Assembly (NCBI GenBank): GCA_016179005.1
Contig: JACOSF010000119.1
Coordinates: forward strand, 1-7,786
Length of the DNA stretch: 7,786 nucleotides
Direction of reading: 5' to 3'
Source: Acidobacteriota bacterium
GTDB taxonomy: Bacteria; Acidobacteriota; Terriglobia; Acidiferrales; UBA7541
Made by a program: the position numbers and the translations under genes. Below the pieces are notes generated by a model, which saw only the letters and a list, made by a program, of their open reading frames with translations, did not search any database and had not been told where the DNA came from. Shown here piece by piece: positions 1 through 4,977 of this stretch (the first letter of the stretch is position 1; the number at the start of each line of letters is the position of its first letter).

Positions 1-865
1 GGAAGCCACACTTGCGCACGTAGTCGCGCGTCCCGCACACCAGCGCCTGATAGGCGGCTTCGAGCTCATCGCCGGCCTGCGCGCGGATCTCGCCCGCGCC
101 GCTCGCCGTGTCGAACAGCACCAGGTCTTCTTCGAAGGAGCGTGCCTGCGCCGCCATGCGGCCGTCGGGGGTGATGGCCACGCTCGAGCCGTCGAACACC
201 AGGCTGTCGTTTCCGCCCACCTGGTTCACGTAGACCACCGGCCGGCCGTGGCGCTGCGCCAGCGCGCGTAGCATGTCGTAGCGCAGTTGGCGCTTGTCCA
301 GTTGGTAGGGCGAGGAAGCCACGTTGATTACGATTTCAATTCCCTGCCCCATCAGCTCGGTGACCGGATCGCGCTCGTAGAGCGGCTTGGCCCAGAAGTT
401 CTTGTCGTTCCACACATCTTCGCAGATGGTGATGCCCAGGCGCGTGCCGCAGAATTCCAAGGCCGATTGCGAACGCGCCGGCTGAAAGTAGCGCGACTCG
501 TCGAATACGTCATAGGTGGGCAGCAGCATTTTGCGCTGCTCGAAGACAACACGGCCGCCGGCCAGCAGCGCCGCGCAGTCCGCCGCGGATTTTCCCGCGG
601 CGCCGTCCTGCGGCGTGCCCACGTAGCCGACAATGGCCGGCACAGTCAGCTCGCCGGCCAGCTTGCTCAGCGCGTCGAGGTTGCGCTTCAGGAAGGACGG
701 CCGTTCGATGAGGTCTTGTGGAGGATACCCACACAGGCAGAGTTCCGAAAAGACCACGAGCTGCGCCCCGCGCACCCGGGCATCGGCGGCGAACTTGCGG
801 ATTTTCGCCGCGTTCCCCTCCAGGTCGCCGACCGTCGGATTGAACTGTGCCAGCGCAATCTTCAT
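1..865 (-). CDS. nadE: Glutamine-dependent NAD+ synthetase, N-terminal part (3' end outside the window)
   Basis: Catalyses the last step of NAD+ synthesis: ATP-dependent amidation of deamido-NAD+ with ammonia released from glutamine, in the cytoplasm. The 288 visible residues form the nitrilase-fold glutaminase domain. The Glu-Lys-Cys triad is intact: E41 in VVFSELCLCGYPPQDL, K112 in EQRKMLLP and C148 in ICEDVW. The domain continues through INVASSPYQ and VNQVGGNDSLVFDGSS. The window ends just after GTRDYVRKCGF, where the C-terminal ATP-binding synthetase domain normally begins, so that domain is not seen. The reading frame is open to the window edge. Start ATG at 865 gives the family N-terminus MKIALAQFNPTVGD; an AAGG lies 4 nt upstream. 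The gene is divergent from the TPR gene. Known from the family: two-domain enzymes use an internal ammonia tunnel. Strong call. Confidence 0.96.
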   Translation of the reverse strand, partial: MKIALAQFNPTVGDLEGNAAKIRKFAADARVRGAQLVVFSELCLCGYPPQDLIERPSFLKRNLDALSKLAGELTVPAIVGYVGTPQDGAAGKSAADCAALLAGGRVVFEQRKMLLPTYDVFDESRYFQPARSQSALEFCGTRLGITICEDVWNDKNFWAKPLYERDPVTELMGQGIEIVINVASSPYQLDKRQLRYDMLRALAQRHGRPVVYVNQVGGNDSLVFDGSSVAITPDGRMAAQARSFEEDLVLFDTASGAGEIRAQAGDELEAAYQALVCGTRDYVRKCGF

Positions 866-873
866 GGGGCCTT

Positions 874-902
874 AGCATACGGGCGTACCGCCCGCTTTTC
901 AA
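874..902 (-). promoter_or_regulatory. Candidate sigma70-type promoter of nadE
   Basis: Read on the minus strand, TTGAAA (897-902) and TATGCT (874-879) are separated by exactly 17 bp. The match is 5/6 for the -35 and 4/6 for the -10. The predicted transcription start would fall around 867-868, only 2-3 nt before the ATG at 865, so the mRNA would be nearly leaderless and the AAGG at 870-873 would not be transcribed. Either the transcript is leaderless or a promoter further upstream is used. Confidence 0.45.
880..894. promoter_or_regulatory. Perfect dyad CGGGCG-TAC-CGCCCG in the nadE promoter spacer
   Basis: Two 6-bp arms with a 3-bp centre lie inside the 17-bp spacer between the predicted -35 and -10 of nadE. 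This is a possible operator. On the minus strand, the 17 bases at 879-895 match the dispersed 23-bp palindrome of this window (see 2555, 4952 and 5896) at 14 positions, so it may instead be a decayed copy of that repeat. Confidence 0.4.
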
Positions 903-956
903 TGTGTTCGACCGCGCCTTATGCGGTCAATGTGTTCGACTGCGGCTTATGCGGTC
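901..956. repeat. Two tandem 28-bp repeats, each containing a 19-bp dyad
   Basis: Units 901-928 and 929-956 are directly adjacent and differ at two positions. Each opens with AATGTGTTCGA and contains a dyad with 6-bp arms and a 7-bp centre: GACCGC-N7-GCGGTC at 910-928, and GACTGC-N7-GCGGTC (one G:T-type mismatch) at 938-956. They sit between the predicted -35 of nadE and the -10 of the TPR gene, upstream of both predicted start sites. They therefore look like DNA-level protein binding sites rather than RNA structures. Confidence 0.7.
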
Positions 957-973
957 CATCACCGATGCCGTTG

Positions 974-979
974 TATAAT
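974..979 (+). promoter_or_regulatory. Consensus -10 box of the TPR gene promoter
   Basis: TATAAT matches consensus at all six positions and ends 20 nt before the ATG at 1000. No good -35 is present at 16-18 bp spacing; the position is occupied by the right arm of the second tandem repeat (GCGGTC). That pattern would fit a promoter needing an activator bound at the repeats, which is inference. Confidence 0.5.
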
Positions 980-999
980 CGCCGCAAAGGAACAACAGA

Positions 1000-1494
1000 A
1001 TGTCGTCCGAGTCCGGCGATCAACGGCGCACCGAGGCGTTGGAGCTTTTCCGCATCGCCTACGAGCATCAGATGCGCGGCGACCTCGAAGAAGCTGTCAA
1101 ACTGTACAAAAAGTCACTGGGACTTTGCCCGACGGCCGAAAGCCACACTTTTCTTGGGTGGACCTACAGCTTTCAGGGCCGTTGGGAAGACGCCATCCAG
1201 GAATGCCTGCTGGCCATCGAAGTGGACCCCACGTTCGGCAATCCCTACAACGATATCGGCGCCTACCTGGTAGAGCAAGACCGGCTTGACGAAGCCATCC
1301 CCTGGTTTCTGCGCGCGGTGCGGGCGCCGCGCTATGAAAGCTACTGCTTCCCACACTTCAACCTGGGCCGCGTGCTGGAGCGCAAGCGCATGTACGCCCG
1401 GGCGCTCATCGAATACAAGAAAGCGCTCGCGGAAAATTCCCAGCACCTCGGTGCGCTGAGCGCCATCCGCCGCCTGCAAGCCATGATGAACTGA
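1000..1494 (+). CDS. Small tetratricopeptide-repeat (TPR) protein
   Basis: 164 residues made almost entirely of about four TPR units: residues 14-47, 48-81, 82-115 and 116-150. Each shows the helix-turn-helix pattern, for example RGDLEEAVKLYKKSL, GRWEDAIQECLLAIEVDP, QDRLDEAIPWFLRAV and RMYARALIEYKKAL. TPRs form a right-handed superhelix that binds partner proteins or peptides; nothing in the sequence names the partner. There is no signal peptide and no membrane segment, so it is probably cytoplasmic. ATG at 1000 is supported by AAAGGAA 7 nt upstream and by the TATAAT at 974-979. It is divergent from nadE with a shared regulatory region, and its stop lies only 12 bp from the stop of the convergent methyltransferase. 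The gene is certain; the specific function is unknown. Confidence 0.92.
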   Translation: MSSESGDQRRTEALELFRIAYEHQMRGDLEEAVKLYKKSLGLCPTAESHTFLGWTYSFQGRWEDAIQECLLAIEVDPTFGNPYNDIGAYLVEQDRLDEAIPWFLRAVRAPRYESYCFPHFNLGRVLERKRMYARALIEYKKALAENSQHLGALSAIRRLQAMMN

Positions 1495-1499
1495 TGGGA

Positions 1500-1525
1500 G
1501 CTGGCGTTACGCCTTCCGCGCCAGC
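1500..1525. terminator. Weak hairpin between convergent genes
   Basis: GCTGGCG at 1500-1506 pairs with CGCCAGC at 1519-1525 over a 12-nt loop that contains the methyltransferase stop codon. A 7-bp GC-rich stem at a tail-to-tail junction could help end both transcripts, but no T-run follows on either strand. Confidence 0.3.
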
Positions 1526-2112
1526 AGGCTGGCCATTCCCTTCGCGGCACAAAGCTCGCTGTAAAAGAGAATTTCCATCGCGCTGAATGCCGCGCGCAAC
1601 TCACCCGGCTGCAGCAGGAATTCCGGGTTGCGAGGCCCGCTCGCGAACTTCAACTGTTCCAGCGTGTGCGTTTCGTACACCAGCATCCCGCGACGCCGCA
1701 GAGCTCGATGGAGGAGAGGCAACAGCGGCCTTTGCAGAAATTTGAAGCACAGCACCACGTCAAATTGCTCTGCGGGAAGAGTGAACGACTCCAGGTCCGC
1801 TTCTACGAGCGCCAGCGGCGCCTCGTGCCGGTGCGCCGCGGTGAGTTGTGTGACCCAGCGGCAGCCAACGCCGCTCTCCCGCGCGAGCGCTTCCGTCTTC
1901 TCCAGCCCGACCCGGGAGCGTTCCACGGCGAAGACTTGGTAGCCCTGCCGGGCGAGATAGACGGCGTTGCGTCCCTCGCCGCTGGCCAGGTCCAACGCCC
2001 TGCCGCGCGGCAACAACGGGAGCACCTCGCGCAGGAACTCCGCGGGCTCCTTGCCGGCCCAATAGCCGGGCTGGCGGTAGCGGTCGTCCCATTCCTGTGT
2101 GTCGTACGGCAT
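1507..2112 (-). CDS. Class I SAM-dependent methyltransferase (TehB-like type)
   Basis: 201 residues with a Rossmann-type methyltransferase core. Motif I, the SAM-binding glycine loop, is ALDLASGEGRNAVYLA (residues 39-54). The acidic end of strand 2 is VERS (E64), motif III is VEADLESF (103-110) and strand 4 is FDVVLCFKFL (117-126). The N-terminal WDDRYRQPGYWAGKEPAEFL and the later VYETHTLEQLKFASGPRNPEFLLQPGEL are typical of small TehB/thiopurine-like methyltransferases. Substrate cannot be told from sequence, and tellurite resistance should not be assumed. ATG at 2112 begins the conserved region, but its Shine-Dalgarno is poor. It lies downstream of erpA on the same strand with a terminator between them, so it either has its own promoter, which I could not identify, or depends on read-through. 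Tail-to-tail with the TPR gene. Confidence 0.9.
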   Translation of the reverse strand: MPYDTQEWDDRYRQPGYWAGKEPAEFLREVLPLLPRGRALDLASGEGRNAVYLARQGYQVFAVERSRVGLEKTEALARESGVGCRWVTQLTAAHRHEAPLALVEADLESFTLPAEQFDVVLCFKFLQRPLLPLLHRALRRRGMLVYETHTLEQLKFASGPRNPEFLLQPGELRAAFSAMEILFYSELCAAKGMASLLARKA

Positions 2113-2145
2113 GGAGATTGATTTCAGTGTGCGGCGGGATGGCCC

Positions 2146-2191
2146 AAAAGGAAAACGGGGCTTCTGGACTTGGTGCCATCCAAAAGCCCCG
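2146..2191 (-). terminator. Rho-independent terminator of erpA
   Basis: On the minus strand an 8-bp stem (CGGGGCTT at 2156-2163 with AAGCCCCG at 2184-2191) is extended by a further 4-bp pairing (2165-2168 with 2179-2182). It is followed directly by TTTTCCTTTT (2146-2155). It starts 25 bp after the erpA stop codon and separates erpA from the methyltransferase gene. There is no T-run on the plus side, so it acts in one direction only. Confidence 0.8.
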
Positions 2192-2215
2192 AAGAGTTGT
2201 TGCGTGCCGACCGGC

Positions 2216-2539
2216 TTAAACGCTAAACGAGCTGCCGCAGCCGCAGGTGTTCTTCACGTTGGGGTTGTTGAACTTGAACCCGGCGCCCTCAATCGTCTCC
2301 ACGTAGTCCACTTCGACGTCGTTGAGATACATCTCGCTCATCTGGTCCACGAAGATCTTCAAGCCCTCAAACTCGTACACCTGGTCCATTCCGGTGGTGT
2401 TGTTCTCGAAGGCCATGTGGTACTGGAAGCCTGAGCAGCCTCCGCCCACCACGGCCACGCGCAGCCCTGTGGGTTGCGGGTTCTGGGCGGAGAGGATCTC
2501 CTTCACCTTCCCTACCGCTGTCGGCGTCATGTGAATCAT
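2216..2539 (-). CDS. erpA: A-type iron-sulfur cluster carrier / insertion protein (ErpA-like)
   Basis: 107 residues of the HesB/IscA/ErpA family. It carries [4Fe-4S] or [2Fe-2S] clusters from the assembly scaffold to apoproteins in the cytoplasm. All three cluster-binding cysteines are present: C35 in VGGGCSGFQYHM, and C99 and C101 in the C-terminal NTCGCGSSFSV. The ending NPNVKNTCGCGSSFSV closely resembles E. coli ErpA. The reading frame extends upstream, but ATG at 2539 is preferred: the family starts here and GGAG lies 9 nt upstream. ATG at 2530 lacks a ribosome site. The gene stands alone, with its own promoter at 2604-2612 and terminator at 2146-2191, and no isc or suf genes are next to it. 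Likely clients nearby include the ferredoxin at 4539; that link is inference. Very strong family call; ErpA rather than IscA or SufA is likely. Confidence 0.95.
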   Translation of the reverse strand: MIHMTPTAVGKVKEILSAQNPQPTGLRVAVVGGGCSGFQYHMAFENNTTGMDQVYEFEGLKIFVDQMSEMYLNDVEVDYVETIEGAGFKFNNPNVKNTCGCGSSFSV

Positions 2540-2554
2540 TCTCGTTTTCTCCGT

Positions 2555-2580
2555 CGCGGGCGTAAAGCCCGCGCTACGTC
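2555..2580 (-). repeat. Dispersed palindromic (REP-like) element, copy 1, in the erpA leader
   Basis: The 23-bp core at 2555-2577 is identical to 4952-4974 and 5896-5918. It is an inverted repeat: CGCGGGC, a 5-base centre GTAAA, then GCCCGCG, followed by CTAC. GTC at 2578-2580 extends the identity with copy 2 to 26 bp. It lies between the predicted erpA promoter and the erpA ribosome site, so it would be transcribed as a 7-bp hairpin in the 5' leader. Confidence 0.85.
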
Positions 2581-2603
2581 TTCGCTCAATCCGTCCTGAA
2601 ATC

Positions 2604-2612
2604 ATTATAGCA
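2604..2612 (-). promoter_or_regulatory. Extended -10 promoter of erpA
   Basis: On the minus strand the sequence TGCTATAAT is a perfect extended -10 (TGnTATAAT). The -35 at 17 bp (TTCCGC) is poor, as is common for extended -10 promoters. The start site would be near 2597, giving a leader of about 58 nt that contains the palindromic element at 2555-2577. Confidence 0.6.
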
Positions 2613-2689
2613 AATCTCCGGCCTGGGCGGAAATCGCGCCGGTGTCGTACTGGTGACGCGGAATCTTTTTTCCGGGGGTGCATCAGGGG

Positions 2690-2718
2690 TAGGCAAGCCC
2701 GCTGCTTTGCCTTAGAAT
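2690..2718 (+). promoter_or_regulatory. Candidate promoter of the isocitrate dehydrogenase gene, with a dyad in the spacer
   Basis: TAGGCA (2690-2695) and TAGAAT (2713-2718) are 17 bp apart; TAGAAT matches the -10 consensus at 5/6. A perfect inverted repeat AGGCAA-N10-TTGCCT (2691-2712) covers the spacer, a position suited to a repressor or a MerR-type regulator. The start site would be near 2725, about 40 nt before the ATG. Confidence 0.45.
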
Positions 2719-2765
2719 GTTTCGTCTTGTCCCAAGCGCTTCATGCGAGGGACCGGTCTCTTCCT

Positions 2766-3773
2766 ATGAAACATACAGTTACGCTCATCCCCGGCGATGG
2801 CATCGGTCCCGAAGTGGCTCATGCGGTGCAGCGCATCCTGGATGCCTCTGGCGCAGGAATCAATTGGGAAGAGGTCTCCGCGCGGCCGGAAGCCGATCGC
2901 CGCGGCTCGGCTTACTTGAACCTCGACGTGGTGGACTCGGTCAAGCGCAACCGGGTGGCTCTCAAGGGCCCCATTGCTACCCCCGTAGCCGAAGGCCCGC
3001 CGAGCCTCAACGTGGGTCTGCGCAAGGCGCTGGAGCTCTACGCCAATCTGCGGCCGGTGAAGAACCTCGCCGGTGTCAAGTCCGTGGCCCAAAACGTTGA
3101 TCTGATCATCGTCCGCGAAAATACCGAGGATCTCTATGCCGGGCTCGAACACACCATCGTGCCCGGCGTCGTGGAGAGCCTGAAAATCATCACCGAAAAA
3201 GCTTCCACGCGCATCGCCGTCTATGCTTTTGAGTACGCCCGCAAGCACGGGCGCAAAAAGATCGCCGCGGTGCACAAGGCCAACATCATGAAGCAGTCCG
3301 ACGGCCTTTTTCTGGCCTCCTGCCGCAAGGTGGCCGCGAATTTTCCGGAGATCGAATATCGCGAAGTGATCGTGGATAACGCCTGCATGCAACTGGTGAT
3401 GAACCCGCACCAGTTCGACGTGCTGCTGCTGACCAATCTGTATGGCGACATCATCAGCGACCTTGCGGCGGGGCTGGTGGGCGGGCTGGGCGTGGTTCCC
3501 AGCGGCAACATCGGCGCCGAAGTGGCCATCTTCGAAGCCGTCCACGGCACCGCGCCGGACATCGCCGGCAAAGGCATCGCCAACCCCACCGCCCTGCTGA
3601 TGAGCGGCATCATGATGCTCGATTACATGGGCGAGCTCGACGCCGCGCGCCGCGTCGAGCAGGCGTTGCACGCCGTCTATCGCGAGGGAAAACACCTGAC
3701 CCGGGATGTGGGGGGCACGGTGAGCACCGACGAATTCAGCAACGCCGTGATTGCCGAATTATCGAAAAGTTGA
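2766..3773 (+). CDS. icd: NAD-type isocitrate dehydrogenase (isocitrate/isopropylmalate dehydrogenase family)
   Basis: 335 residues of the beta-decarboxylating dehydrogenase family; most likely converts isocitrate to 2-oxoglutarate in the citric acid cycle. Visible substrate-site elements are S80, N82 and R86 in SLNVGLRKALELYANLRP, R96, R117 and Y124 in VRENTEDLYAG, K171 in HKANIMK, and metal-binding D204, D228 and D232 (DNACMQL, YGDIISDLAAG). The phrase ALKGPIATPV favours isocitrate dehydrogenase over isopropylmalate dehydrogenase (LeuB). The cofactor loop HGTAPDIAGKGIANPTAL has Asp-Ile (265-266) where NADP enzymes carry Lys-Tyr, so NAD+ is the expected cofactor. ATG at 2766 gives the family start MKHTVTLIPGDGIGPEV. 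A TTG at 2727 is in frame, but the extra residues look non-native. GAGGGA lies 11 nt upstream, a slightly long spacing. Homoisocitrate or 3-isopropylmalate activity cannot be fully excluded. Confidence 0.93.
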   Translation: MKHTVTLIPGDGIGPEVAHAVQRILDASGAGINWEEVSARPEADRRGSAYLNLDVVDSVKRNRVALKGPIATPVAEGPPSLNVGLRKALELYANLRPVKNLAGVKSVAQNVDLIIVRENTEDLYAGLEHTIVPGVVESLKIITEKASTRIAVYAFEYARKHGRKKIAAVHKANIMKQSDGLFLASCRKVAANFPEIEYREVIVDNACMQLVMNPHQFDVLLLTNLYGDIISDLAAGLVGGLGVVPSGNIGAEVAIFEAVHGTAPDIAGKGIANPTALLMSGIMMLDYMGELDAARRVEQALHAVYREGKHLTRDVGGTVSTDEFSNAVIAELSKS

Positions 3774-3778
3774 CCGGC

Positions 3779-4351
3779 TTACTTTCTCCGCGCGAGCTTG
3801 ATGGGCTCCGAGTACAGTTTGGAATCCCGCCCCAACCCTAGCAAGAATTGCTGAAGCTCGGACGAGCCGGAAGTGATGAGTAACTCGTTGTCCTCCCACG
3901 CGAATTTCAGGTCGCGCAGCCGGTCCATCTTTGCGGCGGATTTCATTGCGTCGTAGTTCAATAAGCACACCGTCAGTTGGCTGGGGCCGATTTCCATCCG
4001 TGCTACCGTGTGCGTGGGGAACAGCAGCATCCCGTCCACGCCTCCGGCCGCTTCTTTGGGCCGGAAATCCATGTAGTAGTCGGTTCCGAATTTCGCCAGC
4101 TTGCCTTCGAAAATGCCGTGCGAGTCCTTGTCGGAGTACTGCACGATGTAATTGCTGTCCGCGCCACGGACAAACGTCATCGCCACGGTGGCGCCTTTGT
4201 CGTCCGAACCGGTCCAGCCGCCCAGCAGGTCTTCCTCAAAGGTGATCGAGTCGTCCTTCACCCAGGAATGCACGGAGCGCACGATGCATCCGGGCAAGAT
4301 CAGAAGCGCAATCATCGCCGGTGCCAGCCAACGCAGTTGTGCTCGCCTCAT
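3779..4351 (-). CDS. Predicted lipoprotein of unknown function
   Basis: 190 residues. The N-terminus is a lipoprotein signal peptide: MRRAQLRW, a hydrophobic stretch (APAMIALLIL), then lipobox LPGC with the lipidated cysteine at residue 22. The residue after the cysteine is Ile rather than Asp, which fits outer-membrane sorting under E. coli rules. The mature part is rich in short beta-like segments (GGWTGSDDKGATVAMTFV, NYIVQYSDKDSHGIFEGKLAKF, YYMDFRP), suggesting a small beta-barrel or sandwich; I do not recognise the family. The frame is open further upstream, but ATG at 4351 is clearly chosen by the AGGGGAGGA directly upstream and by the signal peptide. Its stop lies 5 bp from the stop of the convergent isocitrate dehydrogenase gene. 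A dyad at 4402-4420 lies in its leader or promoter. Confidence 0.88.
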   Translation of the reverse strand: MRRAQLRWLAPAMIALLILPGCIVRSVHSWVKDDSITFEEDLLGGWTGSDDKGATVAMTFVRGADSNYIVQYSDKDSHGIFEGKLAKFGTDYYMDFRPKEAAGGVDGMLLFPTHTVARMEIGPSQLTVCLLNYDAMKSAAKMDRLRDLKFAWEDNELLITSGSSELQQFLLGLGRDSKLYSEPIKLARRK

Positions 4352-4355
4352 GAGT

Positions 4356-4364
4356 TCCTCCCCT
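4356..4364 (-). promoter_or_regulatory. Strong ribosome binding site of the lipoprotein gene
   Basis: AGGGGAGGA on the minus strand, 4 nt before ATG 4351. It fixes the start within a much longer open frame that extends to 4771. Confidence 0.85.
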
Positions 4365-4401
4365 GCCGCGCACGCCCTCACTCGACCCGTACCGCACGAT
4401 T

Positions 4402-4420
4402 GACTGCAAAAAACGCAGTC
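4402..4420. promoter_or_regulatory. Perfect 19-bp dyad GACTGC-N7-GCAGTC upstream of the lipoprotein gene
   Basis: The two 6-bp arms are perfectly complementary around AAAAAAC. The arm sequence and the 7-bp spacing match the two dyads at 910-928 and 938-956 (common form GACYGC-N7-GCRGTC). The site lies just after a candidate -10 (TACAAT, minus strand, 4427-4432) whose start would be near 4420. It could be an operator over the start site or a hairpin at the 5' end of the transcript. Confidence 0.55.
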
Positions 4421-4426
4421 GTAGGA

Positions 4427-4432
4427 ATTGTA
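4427..4432 (-). promoter_or_regulatory. Candidate -10 box of the lipoprotein gene
   Basis: TACAAT on the minus strand matches the -10 consensus at 5/6, but no convincing -35 is found at 16-18 bp. It is placed only tentatively. Confidence 0.3.
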
Positions 4433-4468
4433 CGCTTCCCTGCTGCGCAGCGGTGCGTTGCGCGTGCA

Positions 4469-4497
4469 TTGACAACGCCGGCAGCCTCGGCGAAAAT
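4469..4497 (+). promoter_or_regulatory. Promoter of the ferredoxin-like gene
   Basis: A perfect -35 TTGACA (4469-4474) is followed after 17 bp by GAAAAT (4492-4497, 4/6 to the -10 consensus). The start site would be near 4504, giving a 35-nt leader that carries the GGAGGG ribosome site. It faces away from the lipoprotein gene. Confidence 0.55.
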
Positions 4498-4528
4498 CAT
4501 TCGGGCAGAAATTCACAAGTATTCTACT

Positions 4529-4534
4529 GGAGGG
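4529..4534 (+). promoter_or_regulatory. Ribosome binding site that decides a TTG start
   Basis: GGAGGG lies 4 nt before TTG 4539. No ATG or GTG with a comparable site precedes the conserved cysteine motifs, so TTG is the best start of the ferredoxin-like gene. Confidence 0.75.
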
Positions 4535-4538
4535 TGGT

Positions 4539-4937
4539 TTGGACGGCCAAGACTCCGCAGTCTCCGCCTGGTTTCCGGCGATTGAAGAGTTCGCATCTGG
4601 CAACGTGGTCAAGAGCGCGCCGATTTCCGAAGGCAAGAACGACAAGCGCAAACGCAAGCCAAACATCATCGCCGTGATCAACGAGTGCTGCACCGGTTGC
4701 GCGGGCTCGCCTGCATGCGTTGAGTACTGCCCAGTAAGCGACTGCATGTTTTGGATGCCCGACCCTGCCAACCAGCCCTTCGGTCACATCGTCGTGGACC
4801 CGATTCTGTGCATCGGCTGCAAGCTGTGCACCAGCAAAGGCCCCGACGGCGCCTTCCTCGAAGGCTGTCCGTGGGACGCCATTGACATGGTGCCGCTGGC
4901 GGAATTCGAAGCCAAGTACGGTTCCCTGCCCTTTTAA
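4539..4937 (+). CDS. Ferredoxin-like protein with two [4Fe-4S] motifs
   Basis: 132 residues, probably a soluble cytoplasmic electron carrier. Residues 1-45 are a non-conserved extension with a basic stretch (KNDKRKRKPN). Motif 1 is C51-x2-C54-x5-C60-x3-C64-P, in CCTGCAGSPACVEYCP. Motif 2 is C91-x2-C94-x2-C97-x12-C110-P, running from CIGCKLC to GCPWDAI. In common 2[4Fe-4S] ferredoxins the last gap is 3 residues, so the 12-residue gap is an insertion. The basic pattern of three cysteines plus a remote Cys-Pro for each cluster is kept. Two extra cysteines (C50, C69) are present. Start is TTG 4539 on the basis of GGAGGG just upstream. It has its own promoter (4469-4497), is divergent from the lipoprotein gene, and ends 38 bp from the stop of the convergent HEAT gene. 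Redox partner unknown. Confidence 0.88.
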   Translation: MDGQDSAVSAWFPAIEEFASGNVVKSAPISEGKNDKRKRKPNIIAVINECCTGCAGSPACVEYCPVSDCMFWMPDPANQPFGHIVVDPILCIGCKLCTSKGPDGAFLEGCPWDAIDMVPLAEFEAKYGSLPF

Positions 4938-4951
4938 CAGGCAGTTTCGGG

Positions 4952-4977
4952 CGCGGGCGTAAAGCCCGCGCTACGTC
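4952..4977 (-). repeat. Dispersed palindromic (REP-like) element, copy 2, between convergent genes
   Basis: Its 23-bp core (4952-4974) is identical to copies 1 and 3, and it shares 26 bp with copy 1. Here the inverted repeat is 8 bp per arm (GCGCGGGC / GCCCGCGC, 4951-4971) around GTAAA. It lies between the stop of the ferredoxin-like gene (4937) and the stop of the HEAT gene (4976-4978, overlapping the end of the element). It may serve as a bidirectional 3'-end structure, although it has no T-run. Confidence 0.85.

Noticed and set aside
901..956. tRNA-like T-arm (GTTCGA) in the tandem repeat
   Set aside because: No acceptor, D or anticodon arm can be built around it; the resemblance is limited to six bases.
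287..1273. 328-residue plus-strand open frame across nadE and into the TPR gene
   Set aside because: It is antisense to the intact nitrilase domain of nadE and out of frame with the TPR gene; composition is Arg/Gln-rich with no recognisable motif.
1507..2112. Naming the methyltransferase tehB (tellurite resistance)
   Set aside because: Only the general fold and sub-family style are visible; substrate cannot be assigned and no tellurite genes are adjacent.
2540..2683. N-terminal extension of the ErpA frame to 2683
   Set aside because: The extra 48 residues are Arg-rich, would be encoded through the promoter and the repeat element, and are absent from the family.
2712..3695. 327-residue minus-strand open frame opposite the isocitrate dehydrogenase gene
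   Set aside because: It mirrors the coding strand of a clearly conserved enzyme; its His/Asp/Gly-rich composition is typical of antisense frames in GC-rich genes.
4352..4771. N-terminal extension of the lipoprotein frame to 4771
   Set aside because: It overlaps the ferredoxin gene and its promoter on the other strand, and would bury a clear signal peptide that has its own strong ribosome site.
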